From an uncultured Porphyromonadaceae bacterium (GTDB lineage Bacteria > Bacteroidota > Bacteroidia > Bacteroidales > Muribaculaceae), in assembly GCA_947073495.1 (NCBI GenBank), contig CAMTMX010000012.1:1-47021 (forward strand): DNA of 47,021 nt, given 5' to 3'. The notes beneath the pieces were generated by a model, which was given only the letters and a program-made list of their open reading frames with translations, searched no databases and was not told where the DNA came from. Positions 1-7,942 of the stretch are shown here, in pieces. The position numbers and the translations under genes are program-made. Position 1 is the first letter of the stretch. Each line of letters starts with the position of its first letter.

Positions 1-1
1 G

Positions 2-77
2 TCGGGGTGACAAGATTCGAACTTGCGACCACACGCCCCCCAGACGCGTACTCTAAACCGGGCTGAGCTACACCCCG
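2..77 (-). tRNA. tRNA-Pro (anticodon GGG)
   Basis: Read on the minus strand this folds as a cloverleaf. The 7-bp acceptor stem pairs 71-77 with 3-9. The D arm carries GCTCAG, the T arm has the GTTCGAAT-type loop, and the anticodon loop reads CTGGGGG with anticodon GGG at 39-41. G at position 37 agrees with bacterial tRNA-Pro. The CCA end is not fully encoded before the window edge. A promoter at 174-205 points at it, leaving a structured leader of about 90 nt. Confidence 0.93.
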
Positions 78-86
78 AGATAAATA

Positions 87-169
87 GCTTAATCAAGACC
101 AACCGGTATCGAGGTGAAGATCCTGTCTTCAGATACCATCGTTTATTCAACGGGGCGCTTGATTAAAGC
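87..169 (-). ncRNA. structured leader upstream of tRNA-Pro
   Basis: Nested inverted repeats fold this stretch on the minus strand. CTTGATTAA (158-166) pairs with TTAATCAAG (89-97). Inside, GGTATC (105-110) pairs with GATACC (132-137), and TGAAGA (115-120) with TCTTCA (126-131). The predicted transcription start from the promoter at 174-205 falls at its 5' edge. It may be a processed leader of the tRNA transcript or a small RNA; I recognise no family. Confidence 0.4.
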
Positions 170-173
170 GGTG

Positions 174-205
174 CAAAGTTACGCACTTTTTTGATTTCTT
201 GCAAA
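174..205 (-). promoter_or_regulatory. Bacteroidetes-type promoter for tRNA-Pro
   Basis: On the minus strand there is a -33 TTTG (202-205), a 20-nt spacer and a -7 box TAACTTTG (174-181), a full match to the Bacteroidetes consensus. It reads toward the structured leader and the tRNA. Confidence 0.75.
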
Positions 206-325
206 TATTTTTGCTGAAATTATTATTAAAAATTGTTAGATAATTTTTAATGCGCTGATTCTTAAGACTGTTCCTTCTGAGCTAAAAGTGCTTTTTTAGA
301 ATCAGGGGATGCAGGGAGGCTTATA

Positions 326-778
326 TCATTCCTTTAGTTTGGAATCGATGATGATTGTGACCGGTCCGTCGTTGACGAGTGCCACCTGCATGTCGGCACC
401 GAATACGCCACGTGCAACCGGTTTGCCGAGTGCTTCCGAAAGCTTTTCGCAATACATCTCATATAGGGGGATCGCCACGTCATGTCCGGCAGCATGAATA
501 TAGCTGGGGCGGTTCCCTTTTTTTGTGGATGCGTTGAGAGTAAACTGGCTTACGGCAAGCGCCTCACCGCCGATGTCGAGCAGCGAGCGGTTCATGACGC
601 CGTTTTCGTCAGGGAAAATCCGCATGGCGGCGGTTTTGCCTACCAGCCATTCCACATCTGCCGGAGTGTCGCCTTCGCGCACACCTACAAGGATCATCAA
701 TCCTCTACCTATCTCGCTATGCAGCTGTCCTTCGATTTCAACCGATGCACAGCTGACTCGTTGTATCACTAATCTCAT
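326..778 (-). CDS. dtd: D-aminoacyl-tRNA deacylase
   Basis: This 150-residue cytoplasmic enzyme hydrolyses D-amino acids from mischarged tRNA, a proofreading step in translation. The length and N-terminus (MRLVIQRV) are typical of the Dtd family. Both active-site signatures are visible: SQFTL at about residue 78-82 and GPVT near the C-terminus at about 138-141. A promoter-like pair on the minus strand lies just upstream at 805-835. The gene is divergent from the small membrane-protein gene at 966. Ribosome-binding sequence is weak, as usual in this phylum. Confidence 0.95.
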   Translation of the reverse strand: MRLVIQRVSCASVEIEGQLHSEIGRGLMILVGVREGDTPADVEWLVGKTAAMRIFPDENGVMNRSLLDIGGEALAVSQFTLNASTKKGNRPSYIHAAGHDVAIPLYEMYCEKLSEALGKPVARGVFGADMQVALVNDGPVTIIIDSKLKE

Positions 779-804
779 TTTGGATAAAATACTCGTTTAC
801 GGTA

Positions 805-835
805 TAAAGTTAGCAATAATTTCAATTGCCTCAAA
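805..835 (-). promoter_or_regulatory. promoter for dtd
   Basis: Minus-strand -33 TTTG (832-835), a 19-nt spacer and TAACTTTA (805-812), one base off the TAnnTTTG -7 consensus, about 27 nt before the dtd start. Confidence 0.5.
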
Positions 836-867
836 ACTTTATTTTCTGATTTTTTTCTGAATGATTG

Positions 868-897
868 TTTGTGGAATCTGAAAAATATGTATTTTTG
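868..897 (+). promoter_or_regulatory. promoter for the small membrane protein
   Basis: TTTG (868-871), an 18-nt spacer and TATTTTTG (890-897) match the Bacteroidetes promoter pattern. The start codon of the downstream gene is at 966. Confidence 0.5.
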
Positions 898-965
898 CTT
901 TTGAGATTTGAATGATGATTGCATGACCTAATAAATATTGCATAATCTATATAAATATTGAAACA

Positions 966-1160
966 ATGGCAACAAAATACAGACATATATTGGCGGCTGT
1001 CTTGCTTGTTTTGGCATTGGGAGCACCTTTTGTTTACTGCCTGGGTTTGGTGATGGAATGGAACTGGTGTGATGAACTTCCATTCAAATATTGGTGTGTA
1101 TTCACAATTGTGGGGAGTCTGATCGCACGCTCTCTATACAAAGGAAAATTTATCTGGTAA
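966..1160 (+). CDS. small two-helix membrane protein, unknown
   Basis: A 64-residue protein of unknown function. Residues about 8-30 form a hydrophobic, Leu/Ala-rich segment. A second hydrophobic stretch (about 43-57) follows a Trp/Cys-containing loop (EWNWCDEL). The C-terminus is basic and aromatic. The likely topology is two membrane spans in the inner membrane. It has its own promoter-like sequence at 868-897 and no co-directional partner within 300 nt. I do not recognise a family. The support is its hydrophobic pattern and promoter, so it may be real but its function is open. Confidence 0.55.
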   Translation: MATKYRHILAAVLLVLALGAPFVYCLGLVMEWNWCDELPFKYWCVFTIVGSLIARSLYKGKFIW

Positions 1161-1467
1161 AGCTCCTGTTATTACCGGTTATTATCTGTAGCAAGGAGTA
1201 GGAGGTATATTTTTGGGGAGAATTGAAATATTTGCCAATATCGTTTCCTGCTCAAGTTAGATTGATCGTTTTTTACGATTGCCAAAATCTCAAGTGGCAT
1301 ACGTATTTTTATTGGCGCGGATGACGTTGTTTGTTCTTATTCAAGATTATTGATTAACTTTGCAGTGTGGTTTAGGATTGGGAATCAATGGAGTTGTGAA
1401 AAAGACTCCATTGCAACAAGTGTTGTTTCTACTCTTTTTCTTATCAAGACAATAAAAATAGATTATA
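1161..1467 (+). promoter_or_regulatory. metY upstream region: promoter and leader hairpins
   Basis: No gene is seen here. A promoter (TTTG 1330-1333, 21-nt spacer, TAACTTTG 1355-1362) starts a leader of about 100 nt. The leader contains a perfect 9-bp inverted repeat, CAATGGAGT (1386-1394) with ACTCCATTG (1405-1413). Directly after it comes CAACA AG TGTTG (1414-1425), a second small inverted repeat. No poly-T follows the stem, so it is not an obvious terminator. The arrangement suits a regulatory leader on a methionine-pathway gene, but I could not match it to a known SAM riboswitch class. Confidence 0.5.
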
Positions 1468-2748
1468 ATGGCAAAGAAATTAAATGCCGGCACCGTATGT
1501 GTGCAGGGAGGCTGGAAGCCCGGCAACGGGGAGGCTCGCGTGCTCCCCATCTATCAGAGTACGACTTTCAAATATTCCACTTCCGAACAGATGGCGCGTC
1601 TGTTCGACCTTGAAGAGAATGGTTATTTTTATACCCGTCTTGCCAACCCCACCAATGATGCCGTGGCAGCGAAGATTGCGGAACTTGAAGGGGGTGTGGC
1701 TGCCATACTGACTTCTTCAGGGCAGGCTGCCAACTTCTATGCGGTGTTCAACCTTTGCGAAAGCGGTGATCATTTCGTATGTTCGTCTGCCATCTACGGC
1801 GGCACGTTCAATCTTTTTGCTGTCACGATGAAAAAGATGGGGATAGACTGCACGTTTGTAAGCCCGGACTCCACCGAGGAGGAGATCGCCGCTGCATTCC
1901 GCCCTAACACAAAACTTCTTTTTGGAGAAACCATATCAAATCCGAGCAACGACATTCTCGACATCGAGAAATTCGCCCGTGTGGCTCATGCCCACGGAGT
2001 GCCTTTGATCGTTGACAACACTTTCCCGACTCCGGTCAACTGCCGTCCGTTTGAATGGGGGGCGGACATAGTGACCCATTCCACTACAAAATATATGGAC
2101 GGACATGCCACAAGTGTAGGCGGCGTGATAGTTGACAGCGGAAATTTCGACTGGGAGGCTCATGCCGAAAAATTCCCCGGACTTACCACCCCCGATGAAT
2201 CCTATCACGGGCTGACATATACAAAAGCATTCGGGAAAGCCGCGTTTATAACCAAGGCTACCGCACAGCTTATGCGAGACCTCGGCTCGATCCCGTCGCC
2301 ACACAATTCATTCCTTCTCAACATCGGACTGGAGACACTTCATCTCCGTGTGCCCCGTCATTGCGAAAACGCGCTGAAGGTGGCCCAATGGCTGGAGAAG
2401 CATCCCAAGGTGGGCTGGGTGAATTATGCCGGTCTTGAAAGCAACAAATATTATGAGCTTGCAAAGAAGCAGATGCCAAATGGCACATGCGGAGTGATCT
2501 CTTTCGGATTGAAAGGCACACGCGAAGATGCAATTGAGTTTATGGATAAGCTCAAATTCATAGCGATAGTCACACATGTGGCGGACGCGCGTACCTGCGT
2601 GCTCCATCCGGCAAGCCATACCCACCGCCAGCTTTCTGACGAACAGTTGCGCGACGCAGGCGTGGCCCCCGACCTTGTGCGCCTTTCTGTAGGAATTGAG
2701 GATGTAGACGATATAATCAATGATCTTGAACAGGCTCTTGAGGCGTGA
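1468..2748 (+). CDS. metY: O-acetylhomoserine sulfhydrylase / Cys-Met metabolism PLP enzyme
   Basis: A 426-residue PLP-dependent enzyme of the Cys/Met metabolism family. It most likely makes homocysteine from O-acetylhomoserine and sulfide in methionine synthesis. The PLP-binding lysine is K208 in HSTTKYMDGH. Other family landmarks are the YTRLANPT motif (about 55-62), the SSGQAA stretch (about 82-87) and the C-terminal SVGIEDVDDI. Length fits MetY; cystathionine gamma-synthases and methionine gamma-lyases are usually shorter (about 380-400), but they cannot be excluded from sequence alone. The leader has hairpins and a good promoter. A transporter gene begins 12 nt after its stop, so the two probably share a transcript. 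Confidence 0.88.
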   Translation: MAKKLNAGTVCVQGGWKPGNGEARVLPIYQSTTFKYSTSEQMARLFDLEENGYFYTRLANPTNDAVAAKIAELEGGVAAILTSSGQAANFYAVFNLCESGDHFVCSSAIYGGTFNLFAVTMKKMGIDCTFVSPDSTEEEIAAAFRPNTKLLFGETISNPSNDILDIEKFARVAHAHGVPLIVDNTFPTPVNCRPFEWGADIVTHSTTKYMDGHATSVGGVIVDSGNFDWEAHAEKFPGLTTPDESYHGLTYTKAFGKAAFITKATAQLMRDLGSIPSPHNSFLLNIGLETLHLRVPRHCENALKVAQWLEKHPKVGWVNYAGLESNKYYELAKKQMPNGTCGVISFGLKGTREDAIEFMDKLKFIAIVTHVADARTCVLHPASHTHRQLSDEQLRDAGVAPDLVRLSVGIEDVDDIINDLEQALEA

Positions 2749-2760
2749 CGTTGCGTAAGA

Positions 2761-4422
2761 ATGGAATGGATACGGTCCATATTGTTTGAGGAGACTCCGA
2801 TACAGGCGGTGATAATCATTGCGGTCATCATCGCCGTAGGGCTGGGTCTCGGCAAGATACGGGTGAAAGGGATTTCCCTGGGGGTGACCTGGGTCTTTTT
2901 CGCCGGTATCTTCGCGGGGCATGTAGGCTTGTCGATAAATCACGACATGCTGCTTTTCGCCCAGAATTTCGGATTGGTGCTTTTTGTATATGAACTTGGT
3001 CTTCAGGTAGGTCCCGGCTTTTTCAGTTCGTTCAAGAAAGGTGGTGTGAAGCTGAATCTTCTTGGTCTCGGGGTGGTGGTCATCGGCACGGCGATGGCTA
3101 TGGCAATGAGCTACGGTTTCGGACTCCCGATGGCGGATATGGTCGGAGTGCTCTGCGGAGCGACTACCAACACGCCTGCCCTTGCCGCAGCCCAGCAGAC
3201 TCTGCAGCAGGTCGGGCTTCCGGTGAGCGCGACGGCGTTGAGCTGTGCCGTCACTTATCCCTTAGGTGTGGTGGGGGTGATCCTCGGGATGATATTTCTC
3301 AGGCGATTTGTGGCGCGTCCGGCGGATCTTGCGGTGCCGGAGCATGAAGACGCCAATAAAACCCACATCGACGCTTTTAAAGTGGTGAATCCGGCTCTTT
3401 TCAATAAGACTGTCAAGGAGGCGGCTTCTCTTGTCGGAGTCCGTTTTGTGATCTCACGTCTTTGGCGCGACGGAAAGGTGACGATACCGACCTCGGAACT
3501 TGAACTCAAGGAAAACGACCGTGTGCTTGTGGCAACCACCGAAAAGGATGTTCCTGTTGTCACTATGCTCTTCGGGGAGCATGAGAATGAAGACTGGAAC
3601 AACGAGGAGATCGACTGGAATGCCATCGACAGCCAGTTGGAATCGCGTCATATCACCGTCACCCGTCCTGAAATCAACGGAAAGAAACTGGGTTCTCTCC
3701 GATTGCGCAACAGTTATGGCATCAACATAAGCCGTGTGAGCCGCAGCGGCGTGCAGCTTCTTGCGAACCCCGGCCTGGTGCTTCAGCTTGGCGACAGGCT
3801 TACCGTAGTAGGGGAGGCAAAGTCGCTCGACAATGTGGCTAAGGTGTTGGGCAATCAGTCGGCATCGCTCAACGATCCGAATATGGCTGTGATATTTATC
3901 GGTATTCTTGTCGGGTTACTGTTAGGTTCCATCCCTATTTTTATGCCGGGGATGAGTGCACCGGTGAAGCTCGGTCTTGCCGGCGGACCTATTGTGGCGG
4001 GTATCGTTATCGGTCGTTATGGTCCGGCATGGCACATGATTACCTATACCACCCGTTCCGCCAATCTGATGCTCCGTGGAATCGGGCTGTCGCTCTATCT
4101 TTCCTGTCTTGGTTTGGAAGCCGGCGGTAGTTTTTTCGAAACATTGATGCAGGGGGACGGACTGCTTTGGGTAGGGCTCGGATTTGTGATAACCGTGATT
4201 CCCGTGCTGATAATGGGAGTGGTGTGTCTGCGTGCCGGACATCTTGATTTCGGCAGCAGTTGCGGGGTGTTGTGCGGCTCTATGGCAAACCCTATGGCGT
4301 TGACATACGCTTCCGACAATATTAAGGGTGATGATGCCGCCGTTGCATACGCCACGGTCTATCCCCTGGGGATGTTCATACGGGTGGTCATAGCACAGCT
4401 CATCATACTTCTGACGCTGTAA
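2761..4422 (+). CDS. AspT/YidE/YbjL-type transporter
   Basis: A 553-residue inner-membrane protein with the AspT/YidE/YbjL duplicated layout. A first block of membrane helices lies at about 10-180, two soluble TrkA-C (RCK_C) domains at about 205-365, and a second helix block from about 375 to the end. Repeated motifs GVLCGATTNTPALAAA and GVLCGSMANPMALTYA occur in the two halves, at about residues 130 and 500; they mark the internal duplication. Relatives exchange aspartate for alanine or transport other small anions, but the substrate here is unknown. Its tight spacing to metY (12 nt) suggests a sulfur-, methionine- or homoserine-related metabolite. Two hairpins follow at 4477-4590. Confidence 0.88.
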   Translation: MEWIRSILFEETPIQAVIIIAVIIAVGLGLGKIRVKGISLGVTWVFFAGIFAGHVGLSINHDMLLFAQNFGLVLFVYELGLQVGPGFFSSFKKGGVKLNLLGLGVVVIGTAMAMAMSYGFGLPMADMVGVLCGATTNTPALAAAQQTLQQVGLPVSATALSCAVTYPLGVVGVILGMIFLRRFVARPADLAVPEHEDANKTHIDAFKVVNPALFNKTVKEAASLVGVRFVISRLWRDGKVTIPTSELELKENDRVLVATTEKDVPVVTMLFGEHENEDWNNEEIDWNAIDSQLESRHITVTRPEINGKKLGSLRLRNSYGINISRVSRSGVQLLANPGLVLQLGDRLTVVGEAKSLDNVAKVLGNQSASLNDPNMAVIFIGILVGLLLGSIPIFMPGMSAPVKLGLAGGPIVAGIVIGRYGPAWHMITYTTRSANLMLRGIGLSLYLSCLGLEAGGSFFETLMQGDGLLWVGLGFVITVIPVLIMGVVCLRAGHLDFGSSCGVLCGSMANPMALTYASDNIKGDDAAVAYATVYPLGMFIRVVIAQLIILLTL

Positions 4423-4476
4423 TACTCCTTTTCGGGATAGCTTGATTCCCGCATTTTAACTGCGGATATTGAAAAA

Positions 4477-4525
4477 TCCCTTTAAAAAGTGACAAATCTA
4501 TAATATTTTCCCTTTTTAAAGGGAA
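4477..4525 (+). terminator. AT-rich hairpin with alternative pairing
   Basis: TCCCTTTAAAAAG (4477-4489) is an exact 13-bp complement of 4512-4524. The second half can also fold on itself as TTTTCCCTTT/AAAGGGAAAA. These mutually exclusive folds sit 55 nt after the transporter stop codon. Confidence 0.5.
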
Positions 4526-4530
4526 AAATA

Positions 4531-4590
4531 AAGTTTCCGCACGATGACATCATGCTTCGAGGTAGATGTCATCGTGCGGAAACTTTTTTA
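4531..4590. terminator. bidirectional terminator with 21-bp perfect stem
   Basis: Positions 4531-4551 and 4565-4585 are perfect 21-bp complements around a 13-nt loop. The right side is followed by T residues and the left side is preceded by A-rich sequence, so it can terminate both the plus-strand metY/transporter transcript and the minus-strand amylase transcript ending at 4659. Confidence 0.85.
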
Positions 4591-4658
4591 TGAAATCTCT
4601 TTGTAGGGAGATCAGATCCGGTCTTGGATGTGCGGATCAAAAATTGGTGGATACCGTA

Positions 4659-6089
4659 TTATTTTCTGATAAATACGAGATACTGCCCGGGAGCAAGAGT
4701 TGCGGGGAGTTGTGCCGCCTCTTCCGTGAAGAAGTTGACCATGCCGTCCACCTTCGGTGCTTTCCCTGAGAATTTCACCTCGCTGTCCTCCTTCCCGAGG
4801 TTTGCAAGAACCACAACTTTTGAATTCTCTTTCTCGCGAGAAAAGACGATGAGGTCTTGGCTTGATGCAGGATAAGCCACCATCTCTCCACCTTCAAGAC
4901 CGGCGGCAAGTGCATGCTCGGTATGTTTCAATCTGTTCAGGTTCTGATAGAAAGTGAAATAGGCGTTGCGGGGTTCCCACGAAGGAGCCTTGTCTTTCTC
5001 AAAAAACTCCAGGGCGCGGTTCATGCCGGTCTCCTGACCTGTGTAGATGAGCGGCATGCCGGGAAGAGTGTATGAGAGCACAGCGAACGCATCGGTCAGA
5101 TTGCCAAGACGCTCAAACTCGGTGCCTTCCCAAGAGTTCAGGTCGTGGTTGGTGACCATGTTCATGAGATAGGTGTCTTTGGGATATTCCTCCGCCTGCT
5201 TTCTTACAAGAGAGTCGATTGCTGTGGCATGAGTCTCAGGGAATTGCCTGATCTTGCCGTCTGTGCCTTTGAAAGAGTATTGCCCCGCAGTGGCTGCGAT
5301 TGCGCTGAAGAGATCTTTCATTGGCCAGTTGTAACCCATGTCGAAACCGTTTTTCTGGAGTTCCGGTTTGCTTGCCTCCGCGAGCATGAAAATCTCTTCT
5401 TTCACAGCCTGAAGCTGCGGATGAGCCTCGTCCCAGAAATCAGTCGGCACCTCTCCGGCGACGTCACAACGGAAACCGTCTACATCGACATCAGTGAGCC
5501 AGAATTTCATGGCGTCGATCATCCCTTTGCGCATCTCTTTGTTGGCATAATCGAATACGTAGACATCAGTCCAGTCGTAAACCCCCTTCATATTTCCAAG
5601 AGAGTCCTTCTCATACCAGTCAGGATGCTCAGTCACCCATCTGTTGTCTCTTCCTGAGTGGTTGGGCACCCAATCAAGGATTACTTTCATTCCTTGCTTA
5701 TGCGCTTGCTGAACAACATCTTTAAATTGCTCGATAGTTCCGAACTCGGGATTGAAGGCGGTGTAGTCAGCCACTGCATAGTAGCTTCCGAGAGTGCCTT
5801 TACGGTCTTGTTTGCTGATGGGATGGATAGGCATGAACCAAAGAATGTCGACTCCGAGATCTTTCAGACGCGGTAGCTCCTTGGCAAAAGCGGAAACTGT
5901 CCCTGAGTCAGTATATTGGCGTAGGTTTACCTCATAGATCACAGCGTTGCGGCTCCATTCCGGGTGCTTGATAGAGGTGAATGTTGAGTCCCGTTCTTCT
6001 GCGACAGGTTTGTTGGCAGTTCCCTTGCCTCCGCATGCAGAGAAGATGAGGGCTCCTATCATGCCGAGGGCATAAAAGATTTTTTTCAT
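4659..6089 (-). CDS. GH13 alpha-amylase family lipoprotein
   Basis: A glycoside hydrolase family 13 enzyme that should cleave alpha-glucans. I chose the Met at 6089 (476 residues) rather than the upstream Met at 6140, because it begins a clean lipoprotein signal (MKKIFYALG...IFSAC, lipid Cys19). All GH13 regions are visible: VILDWVPNH (region I), GFRCDVA with nucleophile D209, the acid/base E238 in LAEAS, and NHD with D316. A C-terminal beta domain covers about the last 80 residues. It is probably attached to the outer membrane and helps use starch or glycogen. No SusC/D pair lies nearby, so it is not part of a visible polysaccharide-utilisation locus. Confidence 0.93.
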   Translation of the reverse strand: MKKIFYALGMIGALIFSACGGKGTANKPVAEERDSTFTSIKHPEWSRNAVIYEVNLRQYTDSGTVSAFAKELPRLKDLGVDILWFMPIHPISKQDRKGTLGSYYAVADYTAFNPEFGTIEQFKDVVQQAHKQGMKVILDWVPNHSGRDNRWVTEHPDWYEKDSLGNMKGVYDWTDVYVFDYANKEMRKGMIDAMKFWLTDVDVDGFRCDVAGEVPTDFWDEAHPQLQAVKEEIFMLAEASKPELQKNGFDMGYNWPMKDLFSAIAATAGQYSFKGTDGKIRQFPETHATAIDSLVRKQAEEYPKDTYLMNMVTNHDLNSWEGTEFERLGNLTDAFAVLSYTLPGMPLIYTGQETGMNRALEFFEKDKAPSWEPRNAYFTFYQNLNRLKHTEHALAAGLEGGEMVAYPASSQDLIVFSREKENSKVVVLANLGKEDSEVKFSGKAPKVDGMVNFFTEEAAQLPATLAPGQYLVFIRK

Positions 6090-6248
6090 GAGATGTAAGA
6101 ATTTATATGAGTTAATCAACTTCAATAGTTCCGTTAACAAGATAACGATTAAAAAAGATATTATTATACAAGTGCTTGTTAAAAATTATATTACAAATGG
6201 CGTGCTTCTTTGATGACCATGCAGATGCCTTGATTTGCAGGCAGACGA

Positions 6249-6290
6249 TAAAAAAAGCCCGGGTGCCTCACGGCAGCCGGACTAAAAAAA
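6249..6290. terminator. terminator downstream of leuA
   Basis: A GC-rich stem (AGCCCGGGTGCC with GGCAGCCGGACT, internal mismatches) is flanked by runs of seven A on both sides of the plus strand. It therefore reads as a T-tailed terminator for minus-strand leuA (ends 6309) and could work in both directions. Confidence 0.75.
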
Positions 6291-6308
6291 TATTATCATG
6301 AAATGAAT

Positions 6309-7802
6309 TTACTGTGGGAATTTGTTTATCGCGTCGATAAACGCTTCTGCGGAAGCGGCGATAATATCGGTGTTTGCCGAGAAACCATAATAGTGCTGGT
6401 TGTCGTATTCCACTGTCATGTGTACCTTGCCGATATCATTGCTTCCTTTATTGATTGCCTGGATAAGGAATTCTTTCACAAGCATCTGTCTGCGGATGAT
6501 CACCTTGATTGCGTTGATCGCGGCATCCACCGGACCGTTGCCTGAAGCGCATGCCTCGAAGCGTTCGCCGGCAATGAGGAGACAGATGGAAGCCACAGAT
6601 TTGATTCCGACGCCGGAAGACACTTGCAGATAGTCAAGCTTGATGCGGTGCTGTTCGCGGTGCTCCCCGGCGAGCATAAGCACATCGTCGTCGGTGATTT
6701 CCTTCTTCTTGTCTGCAAGCTTGAGGAATGCTTCGTAAGCTTTGTCGAGAGCCTCTTTCTCGAGGTCACATCCAAGCACATGGAGACGGTGTTTTAGAGC
6801 CGCTCTGCCGGATCGGGCAGTGAGTACGATTGAATTTTCATCTATACCAACGTCTTTCGGATCGATTATCTCATAGCTTTCACGATTCTTGAGCACACCG
6901 TCCTGATGAATTCCGCTTGAATGGGCGAAAGCATTTCTCCCCACGATAGCCTTGTTAGGCTGTACTGGCATGTTCATAAGGCTTGACACAAGGCGGCTGA
7001 TGCCGGTGATCTTGGTTGCGTTGATATTGGTGTCGATGTTCAGTTCCTTATGTGAGCGAAGAGTCATGACCACCTCTTCAAGCGAGGTGTTTCCAGCGCG
7101 CTCACCTATGCCGTTGATAGTCACTTCCGCCTGACGGGCGCCGCCGATAATACCGCTGATTGTGTTTGCCGTCGCCATGCCGAGGTCGTTGTGGCAGTGA
7201 GTGGCGATGGTCACATTGTGGATTCCGTCGACATGTTCCATGAGATATCGGATTTTCTGCTCGAATTCCATTGGAAGACAATAGCCGGTGGTGTCGGGGA
7301 TATTTATGACCGTGGCGCCTGCCTTTACCACAGCCTGCACCACGCGTGCAAGATACTCATTATCGGTTCTGCCTGCGTCTTCAGCATAAAACTGGACATC
7401 CTCTACAAATCCTTTAGCATATTTCACAGCTCTGACGGCGCGTTCGATAATCTCTTCGCGTGTAGAGTTGAATTTATATTTGATGTGGGAGTCAGAGGTG
7501 CCTATGCCAGTGTGTATACGCTTGTGCTTGGCATATTTAAGCGCTTCCGCAGCCACGCGGATGTCGTTTTCGACAGCGCGGGTGAGTGCGCAGATGGTAG
7601 GCCATGTCACCGCCTTGGAGATTTCTTCCACTGATTTGAAATCTCCCGGAGAAGAGACCGGAAACCCTGCCTCTATCACGTCAACGCCGAGTTCTTCGAG
7701 GGCTTTTGCCACTTCGATTTTCTCTACGGTGTTGAGCTGGCATCCGGGCACTTGTTCACCGTCGCGGAGTGTGGTGTCAAAAATGTAAAGTCTGTCGCTC
7801 AT
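6309..7802 (-). CDS. leuA: 2-isopropylmalate synthase
   Basis: A 497-residue cytoplasmic enzyme condensing acetyl-CoA with 2-oxoisovalerate, the first committed step of leucine synthesis. The HMGL-like TIM barrel starts with [13 protein letters not shown] (about 9-21) and has the metal-binding HCHND motif at about residue 203. The [18 protein letters not shown] segment (about 220-243) follows. The C-terminal part is the LeuA regulatory (allosteric leucine-binding) domain. Homocitrate or citramalate synthase paralogs are less likely given this overall resemblance to LeuA. The gene stands apart from other leu genes in this window. It has its own promoter (7883-7914) and a long 5' hairpin, followed by a terminator. 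Confidence 0.9.
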   Translation of the reverse strand: MSDRLYIFDTTLRDGEQVPGCQLNTVEKIEVAKALEELGVDVIEAGFPVSSPGDFKSVEEISKAVTWPTICALTRAVENDIRVAAEALKYAKHKRIHTGIGTSDSHIKYKFNSTREEIIERAVRAVKYAKGFVEDVQFYAEDAGRTDNEYLARVVQAVVKAGATVINIPDTTGYCLPMEFEQKIRYLMEHVDGIHNVTIATHCHNDLGMATANTISGIIGGARQAEVTINGIGERAGNTSLEEVVMTLRSHKELNIDTNINATKITGISRLVSSLMNMPVQPNKAIVGRNAFAHSSGIHQDGVLKNRESYEIIDPKDVGIDENSIVLTARSGRAALKHRLHVLGCDLEKEALDKAYEAFLKLADKKKEITDDDVLMLAGEHREQHRIKLDYLQVSSGVGIKSVASICLLIAGERFEACASGNGPVDAAINAIKVIIRRQMLVKEFLIQAINKGSNDIGKVHMTVEYDNQHYYGFSANTDIIAASAEAFIDAINKFPQ

Positions 7803-7821
7803 ATTGTAGAAACTTAATATT

Positions 7822-7875
7822 AGAAGTTGTTTAAACCTTTAATAAAAATGTTAAGGAAAGGTTTAAACAACTTCT
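7822..7875 (-). promoter_or_regulatory. 19-bp stem-loop in the leuA 5' leader
   Basis: Positions 7822-7840 and 7857-7875 are exact 19-bp complements around a 16-nt loop. The promoter at 7883-7914 places the transcription start at about 7876, so the mRNA would begin with this stem. It ends about 20 nt before the leuA start codon. It could protect the 5' end or gate translation; no leucine-codon leader peptide is visible in it. Confidence 0.6.
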
Positions 7876-7882
7876 TAAGGTG

Positions 7883-7914
7883 CAAATTTACAATTATTTT
7901 GAATTTATACCAAA
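7883..7914 (-). promoter_or_regulatory. promoter for leuA
   Basis: Minus strand: -33 TTTG (7911-7914), 20-nt spacer, -7 TAAATTTG (7883-7890), a full consensus match. Confidence 0.75.
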
Positions 7915-7942
7915 ATAATAGCAAATTTTTTAGTTTTTTGTA

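Noticed and set aside
2..77. tRNA-Pro as an attachment site for the phage module
   Set aside because: The module lies 17 kb away, no integrase is present, and no duplicate of the tRNA 3' end was noticed near it.
1380..1430. SAM-II riboswitch ahead of metY
   Set aside because: The stem is present but the conserved pseudoknot pairing and core nucleotides of SAM-II could not be aligned.
2308..2943. 211-residue minus-strand frame opposite metY and the transporter start
   Set aside because: It spans the ends of two well-supported plus-strand genes and has no domain features.
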